Below, piece by piece: positions 43,067-52,262 of a stretch of 64,000 nt of DNA (positions within the stretch are counted from its first letter, which is position 1; the number at the start of each line of letters is the position of its first letter). A program made the translations under genes and the position numbers. The stretch comes from Gammaproteobacteria bacterium. GTDB lineage: Bacteria > Pseudomonadota > Gammaproteobacteria > Burkholderiales > Rhodocyclaceae. Below the pieces are notes generated by a model, which saw only the letters and a list, made by a program, of their open reading frames with translations, was not told where the DNA came from and did not search any database. Location: positions 62,001 through 126,000 of the forward strand of contig JAHJHI010000034.1 in the NCBI GenBank assembly GCA_018824085.1. The letters are read 5' to 3'.

Positions 43067-44569
43067 TCAGCCGATGCGTATCGGCACGAACAGGCGGTTG
43101 TCGCCGCGCTGGATCAGCAGCGCAACGCGGCCTTTGGCCCGGTCGACCAGACGGGCAAGTTCTTCCGCGCTGCCCACCGGCTGGCCATTGACGGCAAGAA
43201 TGGCGTCTCCGGGCTGGATGCCGGCCTGTGCGGCGGGACCGGCGACGTCAGCGACGACGACACCGCGATTGACGCCGAGTTGCTGCGATTCGGCGCCCGT
43301 GAGAGGGCGCACAGCCAGACCGAGCTTGTCGCGTATCGGTCCTTTTTCCTGGCTTGGCTCGTCCTGGGCAAGAACTTCACCGTCGTTCTGTTCGCCCAGC
43401 GTCGCGTTCAGCATGCGCTCCGCGCCCTGACGCCACACCTTGAGGGCAACCTGCCGGCCGGGTTCGAGGTTGCCGATCACCTTGGGCAGGTCGAACGAGT
43501 CGGAAACGTCGCGGCCGTCGACCGACAGCACGACGTCACCAGCCAGCAAGCCGGCACGGTCGGCCGGGCTGCCCTGTTCGACGTTGGCGACCAGCGCGCC
43601 GCGGGCGCGGTCAAGCCCGAAACTGTCGGCCAGTTCCCGGGTGATCGGCTGGATGCTCACGCCCAGGCGGGCGTGACGGGCGCGCCCGAACTGCTTGATC
43701 TGGTCGGCCACGCGCATGGCGACGTCGATCGGGATCGCGAACGACAGACCCATGAAGCCGCCGGTACGCGAGTAGATCTGCGAATTGATGCCGATCACTT
43801 CGCCGTCCAGGTTGAACAGCGGCCCCCCCGAGTTGCCGGGATTGATCGCGACGTCGGTCTGGATGAAGGGCACCAGCGATTCGTCGGGCAGGGCGCGTGA
43901 CTTGGCGCTGACGATGCCGGCCGTCACGGTGTTCTCGAAACCGAAAGGCGCGCCGATTGCGGCCACCCATTCGCCGACCTTCACCTTGTCGGTGTTGCCC
44001 ATCCGGACGGCGGGCAGGTTGGTCGCGTCGATCTTGATCAATGCGACGTCGGTGCGCTTGTCGCTGCCGATCACCTTTGCCTTGAATTCCCGCTTGTCGT
44101 TGAACCGCACGGTGACATCGACCGCTTCCGACACGACGTGGGCGTTGGTCAGGATGAAGCCGTCCGGACTGATGACGAAGCCCGAACCGATGCCGCGCGG
44201 CGCCGGTCCCTCGCCACCCTGCTGGGGATTCTGCGGCACCGGAATGCCGAAGCGCCGGAAGAACTCGAACATCGGATCATTCGGGTTGATCGCCACGCGG
44301 GCGGGTTTGCCGACGACGCTGATGTTGACGACCGACGGAGAGGTCTGTTCGACCAGTGCGCTGAAGTCCGGAAGTCCCGATGCCACCTTTGCGGCCGCCG
44401 GCGTGACCATGGGCGTCGTGACCGCAGTGCTGTCGGCGACGCGCAACGCCTGTCCTTGCGCGGCGGCCTGCGCATGGTCCATCCAGTCGATCGTTGTTGC
44501 CGTCGCGCCAAGGCCGAATGCGGTCGCGGCCAGAGCGGCGAGTGCGGTTCGTGACAAGGTGATCTTCAT
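43067..44569 (-). CDS. mucD: Periplasmic serine protease, DegP/MucD type
   Basis: A 500-residue HtrA protease. A signal peptide (1 to about 36) precedes the trypsin-like domain with His144 (TNAHVV), Asp174 (RTDVALI) and Ser247 (GNSGGPL), followed by two PDZ domains (about 295-385 and 410-490). It degrades or refolds damaged envelope proteins. The ATG at 44569 starts the signal peptide and has AGGAG 12 bases upstream. The 300-bp upstream region is shared with divergent folE and shows no clear sigma-E promoter to me. Confidence 0.94.
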   Translation of the reverse strand: MKITLSRTALAALAATAFGLGATATTIDWMDHAQAAAQGQALRVADSTAVTTPMVTPAAAKVASGLPDFSALVEQTSPSVVNISVVGKPARVAINPNDPMFEFFRRFGIPVPQNPQQGGEGPAPRGIGSGFVISPDGFILTNAHVVSEAVDVTVRFNDKREFKAKVIGSDKRTDVALIKIDATNLPAVRMGNTDKVKVGEWVAAIGAPFGFENTVTAGIVSAKSRALPDESLVPFIQTDVAINPGNSGGPLFNLDGEVIGINSQIYSRTGGFMGLSFAIPIDVAMRVADQIKQFGRARHARLGVSIQPITRELADSFGLDRARGALVANVEQGSPADRAGLLAGDVVLSVDGRDVSDSFDLPKVIGNLEPGRQVALKVWRQGAERMLNATLGEQNDGEVLAQDEPSQEKGPIRDKLGLAVRPLTGAESQQLGVNRGVVVADVAGPAAQAGIQPGDAILAVNGQPVGSAEELARLVDRAKGRVALLIQRGDNRLFVPIRIG

Positions 44570-44869
44570 CGAATCAATTCTCCTGACGTGTAGTGCGTAC
44601 ACCGGGAATGCGTCCCGGTGGCCCGCGAGCGAACAATGGAGCCTGGGTGCTGACGCCCCGTTCCGGAGGTTTACATCCGGAAACAATGGTTGTATGGCGC
44701 GCTGTTTTGTTCCTCAAACTGGGGGGCGAATTGGCGGAATCAAGAGTCGGAGCATTGCGGCGGCACTTGAAAAGCGCGCGCGGCGGCGCCACCATAACCC
44801 GTTCGCCCGGCCATCGTGCGTGGATCCGCATCGCGCATCGCCCACCATACATATAAATACAGGAAGAAC
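44570..44869. promoter_or_regulatory. Divergent degP/folE intergenic region
   Basis: 300 bp with no gene. TATAAA at 44852-44857 lies too close to the folE start to give a normal leader. A CCGGA/TCCGG dyad near 44663-44681 is the only symmetric element seen. Promoters for both genes must lie here but are not assignable by eye. Confidence 0.3.
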
Positions 44870-45475
44870 ATGAAGAGCTCAGACACCGCGCGCCCAAGCC
44901 GCGACGAGGCCGAAGCGGCCGTCCGTACCCTGATACGCTGGGCCGGTGACGACCCGGCACGCGAGGGGCTGATCGACACGCCTTCGCGGGTCGTCAAATC
45001 CTATGAAGAGTTTTTTGCCGGCTATGGCGAAGACCCGAAGGACGTCCTGTCGCGCACTTTCGAGGAAGTCGAAGGTTACGACGAGGTGATCGCGTTGACC
45101 GGCATCCGCTTCGAAAGCCATTGCGAACACCACATGGTGCCCATCATCGGGCAGGCGCATGTGGCTTATCTGCCGGATCGCCGCGTGGTCGGCATTTCAA
45201 AGCTCGCTCGATTGGTTGAAGTGTTCGGCAAGCGGCTGCAGATCCAGGAAAAGATGACGGTCCAGGTCGCCGACGCGCTGTATGAAGTGCTGCAGCCGCG
45301 TGGGGTCGCCGTGGTCATCGAGGCCGCACATGAATGCATGACGACGCGCGGCGTACACAAACCGGGCGTTGCGATGGTGACCAGCCGCATGCTTGGCGCC
45401 TTCCGCGACGACGCGATGACCCGGCGCGAGTTCTTCGATCTGATCGGCCGCACAGGCGCAGCGACCGGCGTCTGA
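44870..45475 (+). CDS. folE: GTP cyclohydrolase I
   Basis: A 201-residue FolE that opens GTP to dihydroneopterin triphosphate for folate and tetrahydromethanopterin-type cofactors. Zinc ligands lie in SHCEHHMVP and the later ECMTTRG; the pterin/GTP segment [10 protein letters not shown] is intact. AGGAAG before ATG 44870 decides the start over an upstream ATG. It ends at a strong terminator. Confidence 0.96.
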   Translation: MKSSDTARPSRDEAEAAVRTLIRWAGDDPAREGLIDTPSRVVKSYEEFFAGYGEDPKDVLSRTFEEVEGYDEVIALTGIRFESHCEHHMVPIIGQAHVAYLPDRRVVGISKLARLVEVFGKRLQIQEKMTVQVADALYEVLQPRGVAVVIEAAHECMTTRGVHKPGVAMVTSRMLGAFRDDAMTRREFFDLIGRTGAATGV

Positions 45476-45497
45476 TCGACGCCTGTCCCTGAAACGG

Positions 45498-45525
45498 AAA
45501 AAGCCCTGGTTCGCCAGGGCTTTTT
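45498..45525. terminator. Bidirectional intrinsic terminator after folE
   Basis: AAAAAGCCCTGG (45498-45509), TTCG loop, CCAGGGCTTTTT (45514-45525): a perfect stem with A and T tracts, functional in the folE direction. Confidence 0.9.
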
Positions 45526-45531
45526 GTTTCC

Positions 45532-45543
45532 ATTCGATCGAAT
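45532..45543. promoter_or_regulatory. Palindrome upstream of katA
   Basis: ATTCGATCGAAT, a perfect 12-bp palindrome, followed closely by CGAA-TAT-TTCG sharing its right half and by repeated GATTTGA-like words (to about 45575), 100 bp before katA. An operator is possible; no OxyR site could be confirmed. Confidence 0.35.
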
Positions 45544-45645
45544 ATTTCGATTGATTTGACGGATTTGATTTGTTGGATCGGTTCAGGGGCTTTTGCTTTA
45601 ATCAAGACATCCCGGCGCCGTCGGGCCATTCCCCTGGAGAGCGCA

Positions 45646-47088
45646 ATGAAGACATGCCCGGTCATGACCACCACTGCTGGCGCACCGATCGCCGACAACC
45701 AGAACTCGATCACGGCCGGCCCGCGCGGGCCGGTATTGATGCAGGACTATCAACTCCTCGAAAAACTCGCCCACCAGAATCGCGAGCGCATTCCGGAACG
45801 TGTGGTGCACGCCAACGGCTCGGCTGCATACGGAACCTTCACCGTCACGCAGGACATCAGCCGCTATTCGGTCGCAAGCGTGTTTGCGCAGGTCGGCAAA
45901 CAGACCGACGTGCTGCTCCGTTTTTCGACGGTGGCCGGCGAGCGCGGAGCGGCCGATGCCGAACGAGACGTGCGCGGCTTTGCGCTCAAGTTCTATACCG
46001 ACCAGGGAAACTGGGACCTCGTCGGCAACAACACACCGGTGTTCTTCGTGCGGGATCCGCTCAAGTTCCCCGATTTCATCCGCACCCAGAAGCGTCATCC
46101 GTCGACAAACTTGCGCAGCCCGACCGCGATGTGGGACTTCTGGTCGCTGTCTCCCGAGTCGCTCCACCAGGTCACCATCCTTTTCTCCGACCGGGGCCTG
46201 CCACAGGGCTATCGGTTCATGAACGGCTACGGTTCGCACACCTATTCACTCATCAATGCCGCGGGTGAGCGGCACTGGGTGAAATTCCACTTCAAGTCCA
46301 TGCAGGGAATCAGGACCTGGACCAACAGCGAAGGCAATGCCGTGATCGCCCGGGACCGCGAAAGCGCGCAACGCGATCTGTATGACGCCATCGAGAAGCG
46401 CGATTTCCCGCGCTGGCGCGTCTGCGTGCAGGTGATGACCGAAGAGCAGGCGAAGCACACGTCCTACAACCCGTTCGATCTCACGAAGGTATGGCCGCAC
46501 GCGGAGTTTCCGCTCGTCGACGTGGGCGTGCTCGAACTGAACCGCAACCCGCGCCACTACTTCGCCGAAGTGGAGCAGGCATCGTTCTCGCCGTCGAACG
46601 TGGTGCCCGGCATCGGCTTCTCGCCTGACAAGATGCTGCAGGCACGGATATTTGCCTACGCGGACGCGCATCGCCACCGGATCGGTACGCACTACGAGTC
46701 CCTTCCGGTCAATGCACCCCGGTGCCCGGTCAACCACTACCACGCGGACGGCGCGATGCTCGCCTCCATCCCGGAGCGCGGAGACGCGTACTACGAACCC
46801 AACTCGTTCGGTGGTCCGGTGCAGGCCAGCCAGTATCGCGAGCCACCGCTGCTGATCGAAGGCGACGCGGATCGCTACGACCATCGTCAGGGCAACGACG
46901 ACCATTCGCAAGCGGGCGCGCTCTACCGGCTCATGAATGCCGCTGAACGCGAGCGCCTTGCGTCGAACATCAGCGAAGCCATGCAGGGGGTGCCGGTCGA
47001 GATCCAGCAGCGCCAGATCGCCCTCTTCGCCAGAGCCGACCCGGAGTACGGCCATGCCGTTGCGCGCAAGCTCGGCCTTGCGGATTAG
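45646..47088 (+). CDS. katA: Catalase, monofunctional haem (clade 3) type
   Basis: A 480-residue catalase that converts hydrogen peroxide to water and oxygen. The distal His54 lies in [12 protein letters not shown], and the proximal haem tyrosine in [12 protein letters not shown] near residue 338. Length and C-terminus fit small-subunit NADPH-binding clade 3 enzymes. GGAGA precedes ATG 45646. It is transcribed alone between the folE terminator and the hairpin at 47100. Confidence 0.96.
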   Translation: MKTCPVMTTTAGAPIADNQNSITAGPRGPVLMQDYQLLEKLAHQNRERIPERVVHANGSAAYGTFTVTQDISRYSVASVFAQVGKQTDVLLRFSTVAGERGAADAERDVRGFALKFYTDQGNWDLVGNNTPVFFVRDPLKFPDFIRTQKRHPSTNLRSPTAMWDFWSLSPESLHQVTILFSDRGLPQGYRFMNGYGSHTYSLINAAGERHWVKFHFKSMQGIRTWTNSEGNAVIARDRESAQRDLYDAIEKRDFPRWRVCVQVMTEEQAKHTSYNPFDLTKVWPHAEFPLVDVGVLELNRNPRHYFAEVEQASFSPSNVVPGIGFSPDKMLQARIFAYADAHRHRIGTHYESLPVNAPRCPVNHYHADGAMLASIPERGDAYYEPNSFGGPVQASQYREPPLLIEGDADRYDHRQGNDDHSQAGALYRLMNAAERERLASNISEAMQGVPVEIQQRQIALFARADPEYGHAVARKLGLAD

Positions 47089-47099
47089 GTGCAGAACCG

Positions 47100-47128
47100 C
47101 CTGCCGGCGGGTGCCGGCAGGTCTTTCT
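47100..47128 (+). terminator. Probable katA terminator
   Basis: CCTGCCGGC (47100-47108), GGGT loop, GCCGGCAGG (47113-47121), followed by TCTTTCT. A strong stem with a poor T tract, 12 bases after the katA stop. Confidence 0.6.
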
Positions 47129-47141
47129 GAAGGTGACGGAC

Positions 47142-47216
47142 ATGGACGCAGCGATACAGCAGATATTGGCGGTGATGTCGGCGTGGGCCGAAGCGCTTTC
47201 TGGCAGCGCGGGCTGA
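47142..47216 (+). CDS. Possible 24-residue small protein
   Basis: ATG with AAGG ten bases upstream opens a 24-codon frame rich in Ala, Leu, Ile and Val with two Gln, one Glu and one Trp. It can be drawn as a single amphipathic or membrane helix (AAIQQILAVMSAWAEAL). It begins just after the katA hairpin. It may be chance; there is no comparative evidence here. Confidence 0.3.
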   Translation: MDAAIQQILAVMSAWAEALSGSAG

Positions 47217-47443
47217 CGCAAGGCCATGCCACGCCATGTGCTCGGCGTGCTGTTGCGCAAAAACCACAACAACAGGCGTCGTCGCATACGTAATTCGACG
47301 CATGGCTTGCGGCCGGCTTTGGTGCTTGGGTAAAGTCCGCCACACCTTCTGGAACTCCGAAGGTGTGTAGCCCGGCAGTGCAGCCGCCCAGCGGCCAATT
47401 ACGATCCGGGCACCCACTATCATCGCAAGAGGAGATTTGCGTA
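47217..47443 (+). promoter_or_regulatory. Porin upstream region with leader hairpin
   Basis: The region must hold the porin promoter; no clear -10/-35 was assigned. CACACCTTC (47341-47349) and GAAGGTGTG (47359-47367) form a perfect nine-pair hairpin about 75 bases before the porin ATG, probably in its 5' leader. Confidence 0.45.
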
Positions 47444-48610
47444 ATGTCCAAGAAACTGCTTGCTGCTGCCATCGCTGCAGCACTCGCGCCGGCCGCCGTC
47501 ATGGCCGAAGCATCCAACGTGACCATCTACGGTCGTATCGATTATGGCTTCATGTCGCGTGGTGGTGACAACGGCGGCAACGCCCAAGCCGGTCAAAAGG
47601 GTCGTCAGAACGGCCTTGAAGACGGCATCGCCGGCTCCAACCGCCTCGGCTTCAAGGGTTCGGAAGATCTGGGCAACGGCCTGAAGGCGATCTTCGAATT
47701 CGAATTCGGCTTTGCGGGCGACACCGGCTCGTCGTTCGGCGGCACCTCCAACCGTCATTCGTGGGTTGGCCTGACCGGCAACTTCGGTACCGTGCTCGGC
47801 GGCCGTGTTGATGGTGGTCGTTACTCCTTCGTCGGTCAATACGATCCGTTCAAGAACCAGACCGTTGCCAACGCCGGTTCGCTGTTCGGCGTGACGTCGC
47901 ATCTCGGTCAGGCTGACCGTGCAGACAATGCCATCGTCTACATCACGCCGGAAGTTGCTCCTGGCCTGAAGTTCTTGGCTGCCTACACGACGAGCTTGAT
48001 CGGTGAAGACGGAAGCAACCCGCTGACCAATCTGAACGGAATTAACGCCGCGGGCGATGGCTCTGACGTTGAATCGGGTGACACGCCGCTGTGGTTGATT
48101 GCTGCGATGTACAACAATGGTCCGATCAGCTTCACGCTCGACTACGAAAACCTGCAAGTCAAGCGTAGCCTTGCAAACGGTGGTAGTGACCTCGAATTCG
48201 ATCTGTGGGTTGTTGGTGCCAGCTACGACTTCGGCGTGGCCAAGCTGTCGGCTTACTACGAAAACGTTGAAGGCGACGACACGGCTTCGAAGGCCATTTC
48301 CGAAAGCGATGGCTGGCTGATCGGCTTGAGCGCTCCGGTTACGTCGAATATCACGCTGAAGGCCAGCTACGTCAAGGCCAACGACGACACCGGCGCGAAT
48401 CGGGATTGCTCGAAGTGGGGCTTCGGTGGCGAGTACGCGTTCTCGAAGCGCACGACGGCATACGCCACGTACGCCAAACTTGACAACGACAGTGCCGCGA
48501 ACTGCGGTATTTCGAAGTCGGCTGCTGGCAACAACGGAACCGCGAGCGCAACCGGCAACGCTGGCTACGGTGATTCCGGCTTCAACATCGGTATCGCTCA
48601 CACGTTCTAA
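47444..48610 (+). CDS. Gram-negative porin (betaproteobacterial type)
   Basis: A 388-residue general porin. Signal peptide 1-21 (ends VMAEA), first strand NVTIYGRIDYGF, RLGFKGSEDLGNGLKAIFE early in the barrel and terminal phenylalanine (NIGIAHTF) as required for outer-membrane insertion. Codon choice looks cleaner and more restricted than in neighbours, as expected for an abundant protein. AGAGGAGA precedes the ATG, and the gene ends in a strong terminator. Confidence 0.95.
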   Translation: MSKKLLAAAIAAALAPAAVMAEASNVTIYGRIDYGFMSRGGDNGGNAQAGQKGRQNGLEDGIAGSNRLGFKGSEDLGNGLKAIFEFEFGFAGDTGSSFGGTSNRHSWVGLTGNFGTVLGGRVDGGRYSFVGQYDPFKNQTVANAGSLFGVTSHLGQADRADNAIVYITPEVAPGLKFLAAYTTSLIGEDGSNPLTNLNGINAAGDGSDVESGDTPLWLIAAMYNNGPISFTLDYENLQVKRSLANGGSDLEFDLWVVGASYDFGVAKLSAYYENVEGDDTASKAISESDGWLIGLSAPVTSNITLKASYVKANDDTGANRDCSKWGFGGEYAFSKRTTAYATYAKLDNDSAANCGISKSAAGNNGTASATGNAGYGDSGFNIGIAHTF

Positions 48611-48640
48611 TCGGTTTTCCGATAAGACTGTTGTGTTGAA

Positions 48641-48666
48641 ACGGGCGCCTTCGGGCGCCCGTTTTT
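48641..48666 (+). terminator. Intrinsic terminator of the porin gene
   Basis: ACGGGCGCC (48641-48649), TTCG loop, GGCGCCCGT (48654-48662), followed by TTTT, 31 bases after the stop. Confidence 0.9.
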
Positions 48667-48741
48667 CGTTTACCGACTGCGCTGCATACGCGCCGTATCA
48701 CCAGTCCGGAACTGCTTGTCCGACGAGCGCCGGTCATGACG

Positions 48742-48756
48742 TTGCCGAGTCGGCAA
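48742..48756. repeat. Short palindrome downstream of the porin
   Basis: TTGCCGA-G-TCGGCAA, a perfect seven-base dyad in the otherwise featureless 219 bp between the porin terminator and the end of the cyclase gene. Confidence 0.4.
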
Positions 48757-48885
48757 GGTGCGCGACGTAGCCATCAGGGAAGTCGTTCGCGCGGTGATCA
48801 GGGGGCAGGACGGAGACCGTCTGCCGGATCGCCAATCCGATCAACCAGAACCTGGCGGACTCCCGGGGCGATGTTCCTTGCGGTT

Positions 48886-50190
48886 TTACAGCAAGATGTC
48901 CACGTCGTCGGTCGACACGCCTGCCTCTTCCTTCGGCCCGATCAAGCGGTACACCACGGTGTCGCCTTTGCCTTTCAGATACAGCGTCTGCGGTTCCCGG
49001 AACGCGTAGCGGTCGTGCAGCCTCTGCCAGGTGGTGGTGTCGACCTGGATCATGCCGGGCGTGCCTTCCGTCGTGATGCGGCTGGCCAGATTGACGGTGT
49101 CGCCCCACAGGTCGTAGATGAATTTCTTCTTGCCGACGACGCCGGCGACGACGGGACCGGTGCCTATGCCGATCCGCAGGTCGAGCAACACGCCGGTGCC
49201 CGTCGTCTGGTTGCGCAGCCAGTCGCGCATTTCGAGCGCCAGATCCGCGATCGCCGCAGTGAAGTCGGCTGTGTTTTCGTTCAGACCGCCGGCGACCATA
49301 TACGCGTCGCCTATGGTCTTGATCTTCTCAAGGCCGCGTGCTTCGGCCTGTTCGTCGAATCGCGAAAACACGCGATTCAGCATCGAGAACACCTGAGATG
49401 GCGTCATGCCGGCGGCAACCTGCGTGAAGTTCACAATGTCGGCAAACATCACGCTGACGTCGGCGAAGCCGTCCGCGATGTTTTTCTCGTTCTGCTTCAG
49501 GCGCTGAGCGACCGGGCCGGGCAACACGTTCAGCAACAGCCGCTCGGAGCGCTCCTGTTCCTGTTCGAGCAGCGTGTGGGCGTGGGCGAGCCGGCGCGCG
49601 ATGAGTTGCTTCTGTTCGATGGCGAAACGCAACAGCAGGAACACGATGGCCGAAATGGCGAGGAAGTTCAGCGCGAAGAACACGACGCTGGTTGCAACCG
49701 GCACTGGAACGTCGCGATAGGTGTTCGCGTCCGCGAGATAGAAGTCGAAGCCGCCGGTCAGCACGATGAGGAAGGCGTAGGCGAAGAACCAGGCCAGTGC
49801 CTCGCGCGCGCCGATGCAGAGGATGGCGCCGATGGGCGCGAGCAGGCCCCACAGCAGGATGCCGCTGGCGGTGATGAAATTGCCGATGGCCCACTGTGCG
49901 ACGAAGGGCGCGAACAGGAAAAGTCCGAGCTGGGTGTTCCTGAACAGAGGGAAATTGCCGCTGTGAATGTAGAACAGCAGGTTGCCGGCGAGCAGCAGCT
50001 GGTAGGCGAACGGCAGCGTTGCGGACAGCCGCGGGCCGAGGCTCCAGTACACGGCGAGCCACAGGATGGAGGCGACGCACACCAGACCGGTCGCCAGCAT
50101 CAGCAGCGACTTGTTGAGCCTTTCATCCGCGCTGTCGTCGGGACGGATGCCACCGCTGCGCAGGCGCTCGATGAAGCCGGGGTCGGTCAT
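48886..50190 (-). CDS. Membrane-bound class III adenylate/guanylate cyclase
   Basis: A 434-residue protein with about six membrane helices (30-200), a coiled linker and a class III nucleotide cyclase domain (about 235-420). Metal-binding MFADIVNFT, substrate-specifying KIKTIGDAYM and the WGDTVNLASR transition-state motif are all present. The Lys and Asp/Thr residues favour ATP as substrate, hence cyclic AMP. It starts 46 bp after the last pilus gene on the same strand and may be co-transcribed with it. Confidence 0.9.
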   Translation of the reverse strand: MTDPGFIERLRSGGIRPDDSADERLNKSLLMLATGLVCVASILWLAVYWSLGPRLSATLPFAYQLLLAGNLLFYIHSGNFPLFRNTQLGLFLFAPFVAQWAIGNFITASGILLWGLLAPIGAILCIGAREALAWFFAYAFLIVLTGGFDFYLADANTYRDVPVPVATSVVFFALNFLAISAIVFLLLRFAIEQKQLIARRLAHAHTLLEQEQERSERLLLNVLPGPVAQRLKQNEKNIADGFADVSVMFADIVNFTQVAAGMTPSQVFSMLNRVFSRFDEQAEARGLEKIKTIGDAYMVAGGLNENTADFTAAIADLALEMRDWLRNQTTGTGVLLDLRIGIGTGPVVAGVVGKKKFIYDLWGDTVNLASRITTEGTPGMIQVDTTTWQRLHDRYAFREPQTLYLKGKGDTVVYRLIGPKEEAGVSTDDVDILL

Positions 50191-50236
50191 GTCTGTGCGC
50201 GCTCCATTTCATGGCGCCCGGACTGCCGGCGCAATG

Positions 50237-50944
50237 TCACGGCAGCTGGCCTGCCGACATCATGCGACCGAACAGCACGTAGCGGGATTCCCAATCCACC
50301 AGATCGTCGTACTCGCCGCCGTGGCTGCCGGCGCTGATGCTGCCGTCGCGCGCGAACACGTCGTTCGACGTGCCCGGCTGGGAGGTGTTGGCGTCCTCGT
50401 CGACATTGCTGGCCGAGTCGTCCGCGATCACGCTGCCGGCGACGGTCGTCGCGCCGCGTCCGTTGGCGCCGTGCGACCACACGGCGAACGCGACGGCGCC
50501 CGAACTGTTTACCGGCACCGCTGCGCCGGCGGCGTCACGCGTCATGATGGTGACGGCGCCGGCGTCATTCAGCTGGATGGGCGCGCCGCCGCCGTTGACA
50601 AGCTGCGGTGACGCGACGTAGCCGAGCCGGTTGCCCCAGCCATCCAGCCCGCGGATGCCCAGCGTCTGCCAGGGCAGCAGCCCGCGGACGTGTGCGCAGC
50701 TGCCGCCGGCGCGGCTCTGTTCGTTGCCGTCGGCGGCGGACAGCGCCGGGCAGGGCAGCGAGCGATTGACCACGGCGAACGTGACGACGGCTTCACGTGC
50801 TTCGCGCAGTGCGTCCTGCGTTTCCGCGACGCGGGTGCGCAGCATGGCGAGCTGCAGCGCCGTCATCGCGCCGACGCTGAGCAGCGCGATGATGGTCAGC
50901 GCGACCGCGATTTCGATCAGCGTGAAGCCGAGGTTGCGCTTCAT
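50237..50944 (-). CDS. Type IV pseudopilin of the MSHA-like locus
   Basis: A 235-residue prepilin-like protein. MKRNLG|FTLIE is a canonical prepilin peptidase site, followed by the hydrophobic N-terminal helix. The globular part contains LPCP, DGN and LLPWQTLGI..GWGNRLGY motifs that also occur in the adjacent upstream protein. It is probably a minor pilin. Its start overlaps the stop of that gene (ATGA), which fixes the start at 50944. Confidence 0.85.
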   Translation of the reverse strand: MKRNLGFTLIEIAVALTIIALLSVGAMTALQLAMLRTRVAETQDALREAREAVVTFAVVNRSLPCPALSAADGNEQSRAGGSCAHVRGLLPWQTLGIRGLDGWGNRLGYVASPQLVNGGGAPIQLNDAGAVTIMTRDAAGAAVPVNSSGAVAFAVWSHGANGRGATTVAGSVIADDSASNVDEDANTSQPGTSNDVFARDGSISAGSHGGEYDDLVDWESRYVLFGRMMSAGQLP

Positions 50945-51846
50945 GGCGTTGCGCAGGCCGTGACGCATTCGGGCAGCGCCGGCATGACGCGTTGCACGAC
51001 GTTGCCGGCGGCCAGTGCGATGCGCGCCGTGCCGTCCGCACTGCAGACGTGGCCGCACCAAGCGTTGCGCGTCCACCAGTCCGGAGATCCGGCCGGCTCT
51101 GCGCCGTCGCGGGACGCAAGTTCGCTCAGCACGCGCGCGCCGACGGTACGAAAGACCTCCACGTTGCCGAGTCCGAGGACGCGGTCGTTGAAGGTGTCGC
51201 TGGCCGGCGCGCTGATGGCGAGCGTGGCGCTGTCGTGCCGGAACGTGACGCCGTCAGCGACGTAGGTGTCCAGAAACTGCGCGGCCTCGCCGTGGCGGCA
51301 GGCGGTGTCGCCCATTGCGCCGCGCACCTGTGCGTCGAGCGCCCGCCCGGGCGCGATCACGACTGCGATCAGCGTGCCGGTCGCGGCGCCCGATGCGTCG
51401 ATCCGGGAGATGCCGCCGGGCGCGTCCGGATTGATCAATGGCCGTGTTGCGCTGCCGGCCGTTCGTTGCGAGGTGGGGATCTTGTTGCTGAAGCCGGGCG
51501 TCAGCGCGTACCAGATGCACTCGCCCGCGCCGTCGGTGACAGGACCGATGCCGAGCGTTTTCCAGGGCAGGCGCCCGAGTGTGTGGGAACAGACAAAGCC
51601 GGGCTCGTTGCCATCGGATTCACCGTCGTTGTCGTAATCGGGGCAGGGCAGCGCGCCGGGTGAATTGTCTTCCGTCGCCGCGTATGCGATCAGCGCGTCG
51701 CGCGCTCGCGCCAGCGCGCGTTCGGTGGCGAGCTGGTTCGCGACGCCCGGTGGTGACGCCAGCGCGCGCGCCAGTGCGGCGATCGCCAGCAGACCGAGCA
51801 GGCCGATCGCGATGACGAGCGCGGCGCCGCGCTGTCGGCGCATCAT
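50941..51846 (-). CDS. PilX-like membrane-anchored pilus protein
   Basis: A 301-residue protein beginning MMRRQRGAALVIAIGLLGLL, the PilX/GspK-style anchor with no FTLIE motif. Its ectodomain carries the same LPCPDYDNDG ... GRLPWKTLGI layout as the downstream pseudopilin and six or more cysteines. It is likely a minor component at the pilus tip or in initiation. Four-base overlaps on both sides place it in the pilus operon. Confidence 0.75.
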   Translation of the reverse strand: MMRRQRGAALVIAIGLLGLLAIAALARALASPPGVANQLATERALARARDALIAYAATEDNSPGALPCPDYDNDGESDGNEPGFVCSHTLGRLPWKTLGIGPVTDGAGECIWYALTPGFSNKIPTSQRTAGSATRPLINPDAPGGISRIDASGAATGTLIAVVIAPGRALDAQVRGAMGDTACRHGEAAQFLDTYVADGVTFRHDSATLAISAPASDTFNDRVLGLGNVEVFRTVGARVLSELASRDGAEPAGSPDWWTRNAWCGHVCSADGTARIALAAGNVVQRVMPALPECVTACATP

Positions 51847-52262
51847 TTCGCAGCGCCCTTGCGGATGTTGATGACGCCGCTTGCGGGTGCCGCCTGTCCC
51901 GAGTCGTCGACGGCCGTGTGCTCGCCCGGACGCAGTCGGACAACCTGCCCGTCCTCACCCTGCAGCTTCAGCGCCGTGCCTGCCGGCTGCGCCGCGACGG
52001 ACGTCAGCGAACGCTCGTCGAGGGCGGCGCCGTTGACGAACCAGGTCGTCGGTCCGCCGGAGCGTCTGACGACACCGTCATTGCGCAGCGAGCCGGTGGT
52101 GGCCGGTGGCGAGCCGGGGCGCTCGCCGCTGTCGCGCTGCTGTTCGAGCCGCGCGCGTTCCGCATCGCTGTAGAACAGGCGTCCGAGGGACTGTGCCGTC
52201 GCCGCGCCCGACGCGAGCGACAGCGCGAGGAAGCCGGCGGCCAGTGCGCGGGCCGTCGTCAT
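51843..52262 (-). CDS. mshK: MshK/PilP-like periplasmic biogenesis protein
   Basis: A 139-residue exported protein with a signal peptide (1 to about 23, ends ATAQS), a charged YSDAERARLEQQR segment, a Gly/Pro linker and a small beta domain (TTWFVNGAAL ... LRPGEHTAV). The beta domain resembles the short region of MshK/PilP/GspC proteins that contacts the secretin. Assignment rests mainly on position after the PilO-like gene. Four-base overlaps occur on both sides. Confidence 0.6.
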   Translation of the reverse strand: MTTARALAAGFLALSLASGAATAQSLGRLFYSDAERARLEQQRDSGERPGSPPATTGSLRNDGVVRRSGGPTTWFVNGAALDERSLTSVAAQPAGTALKLQGEDGQVVRLRPGEHTAVDDSGQAAPASGVINIRKGAAK

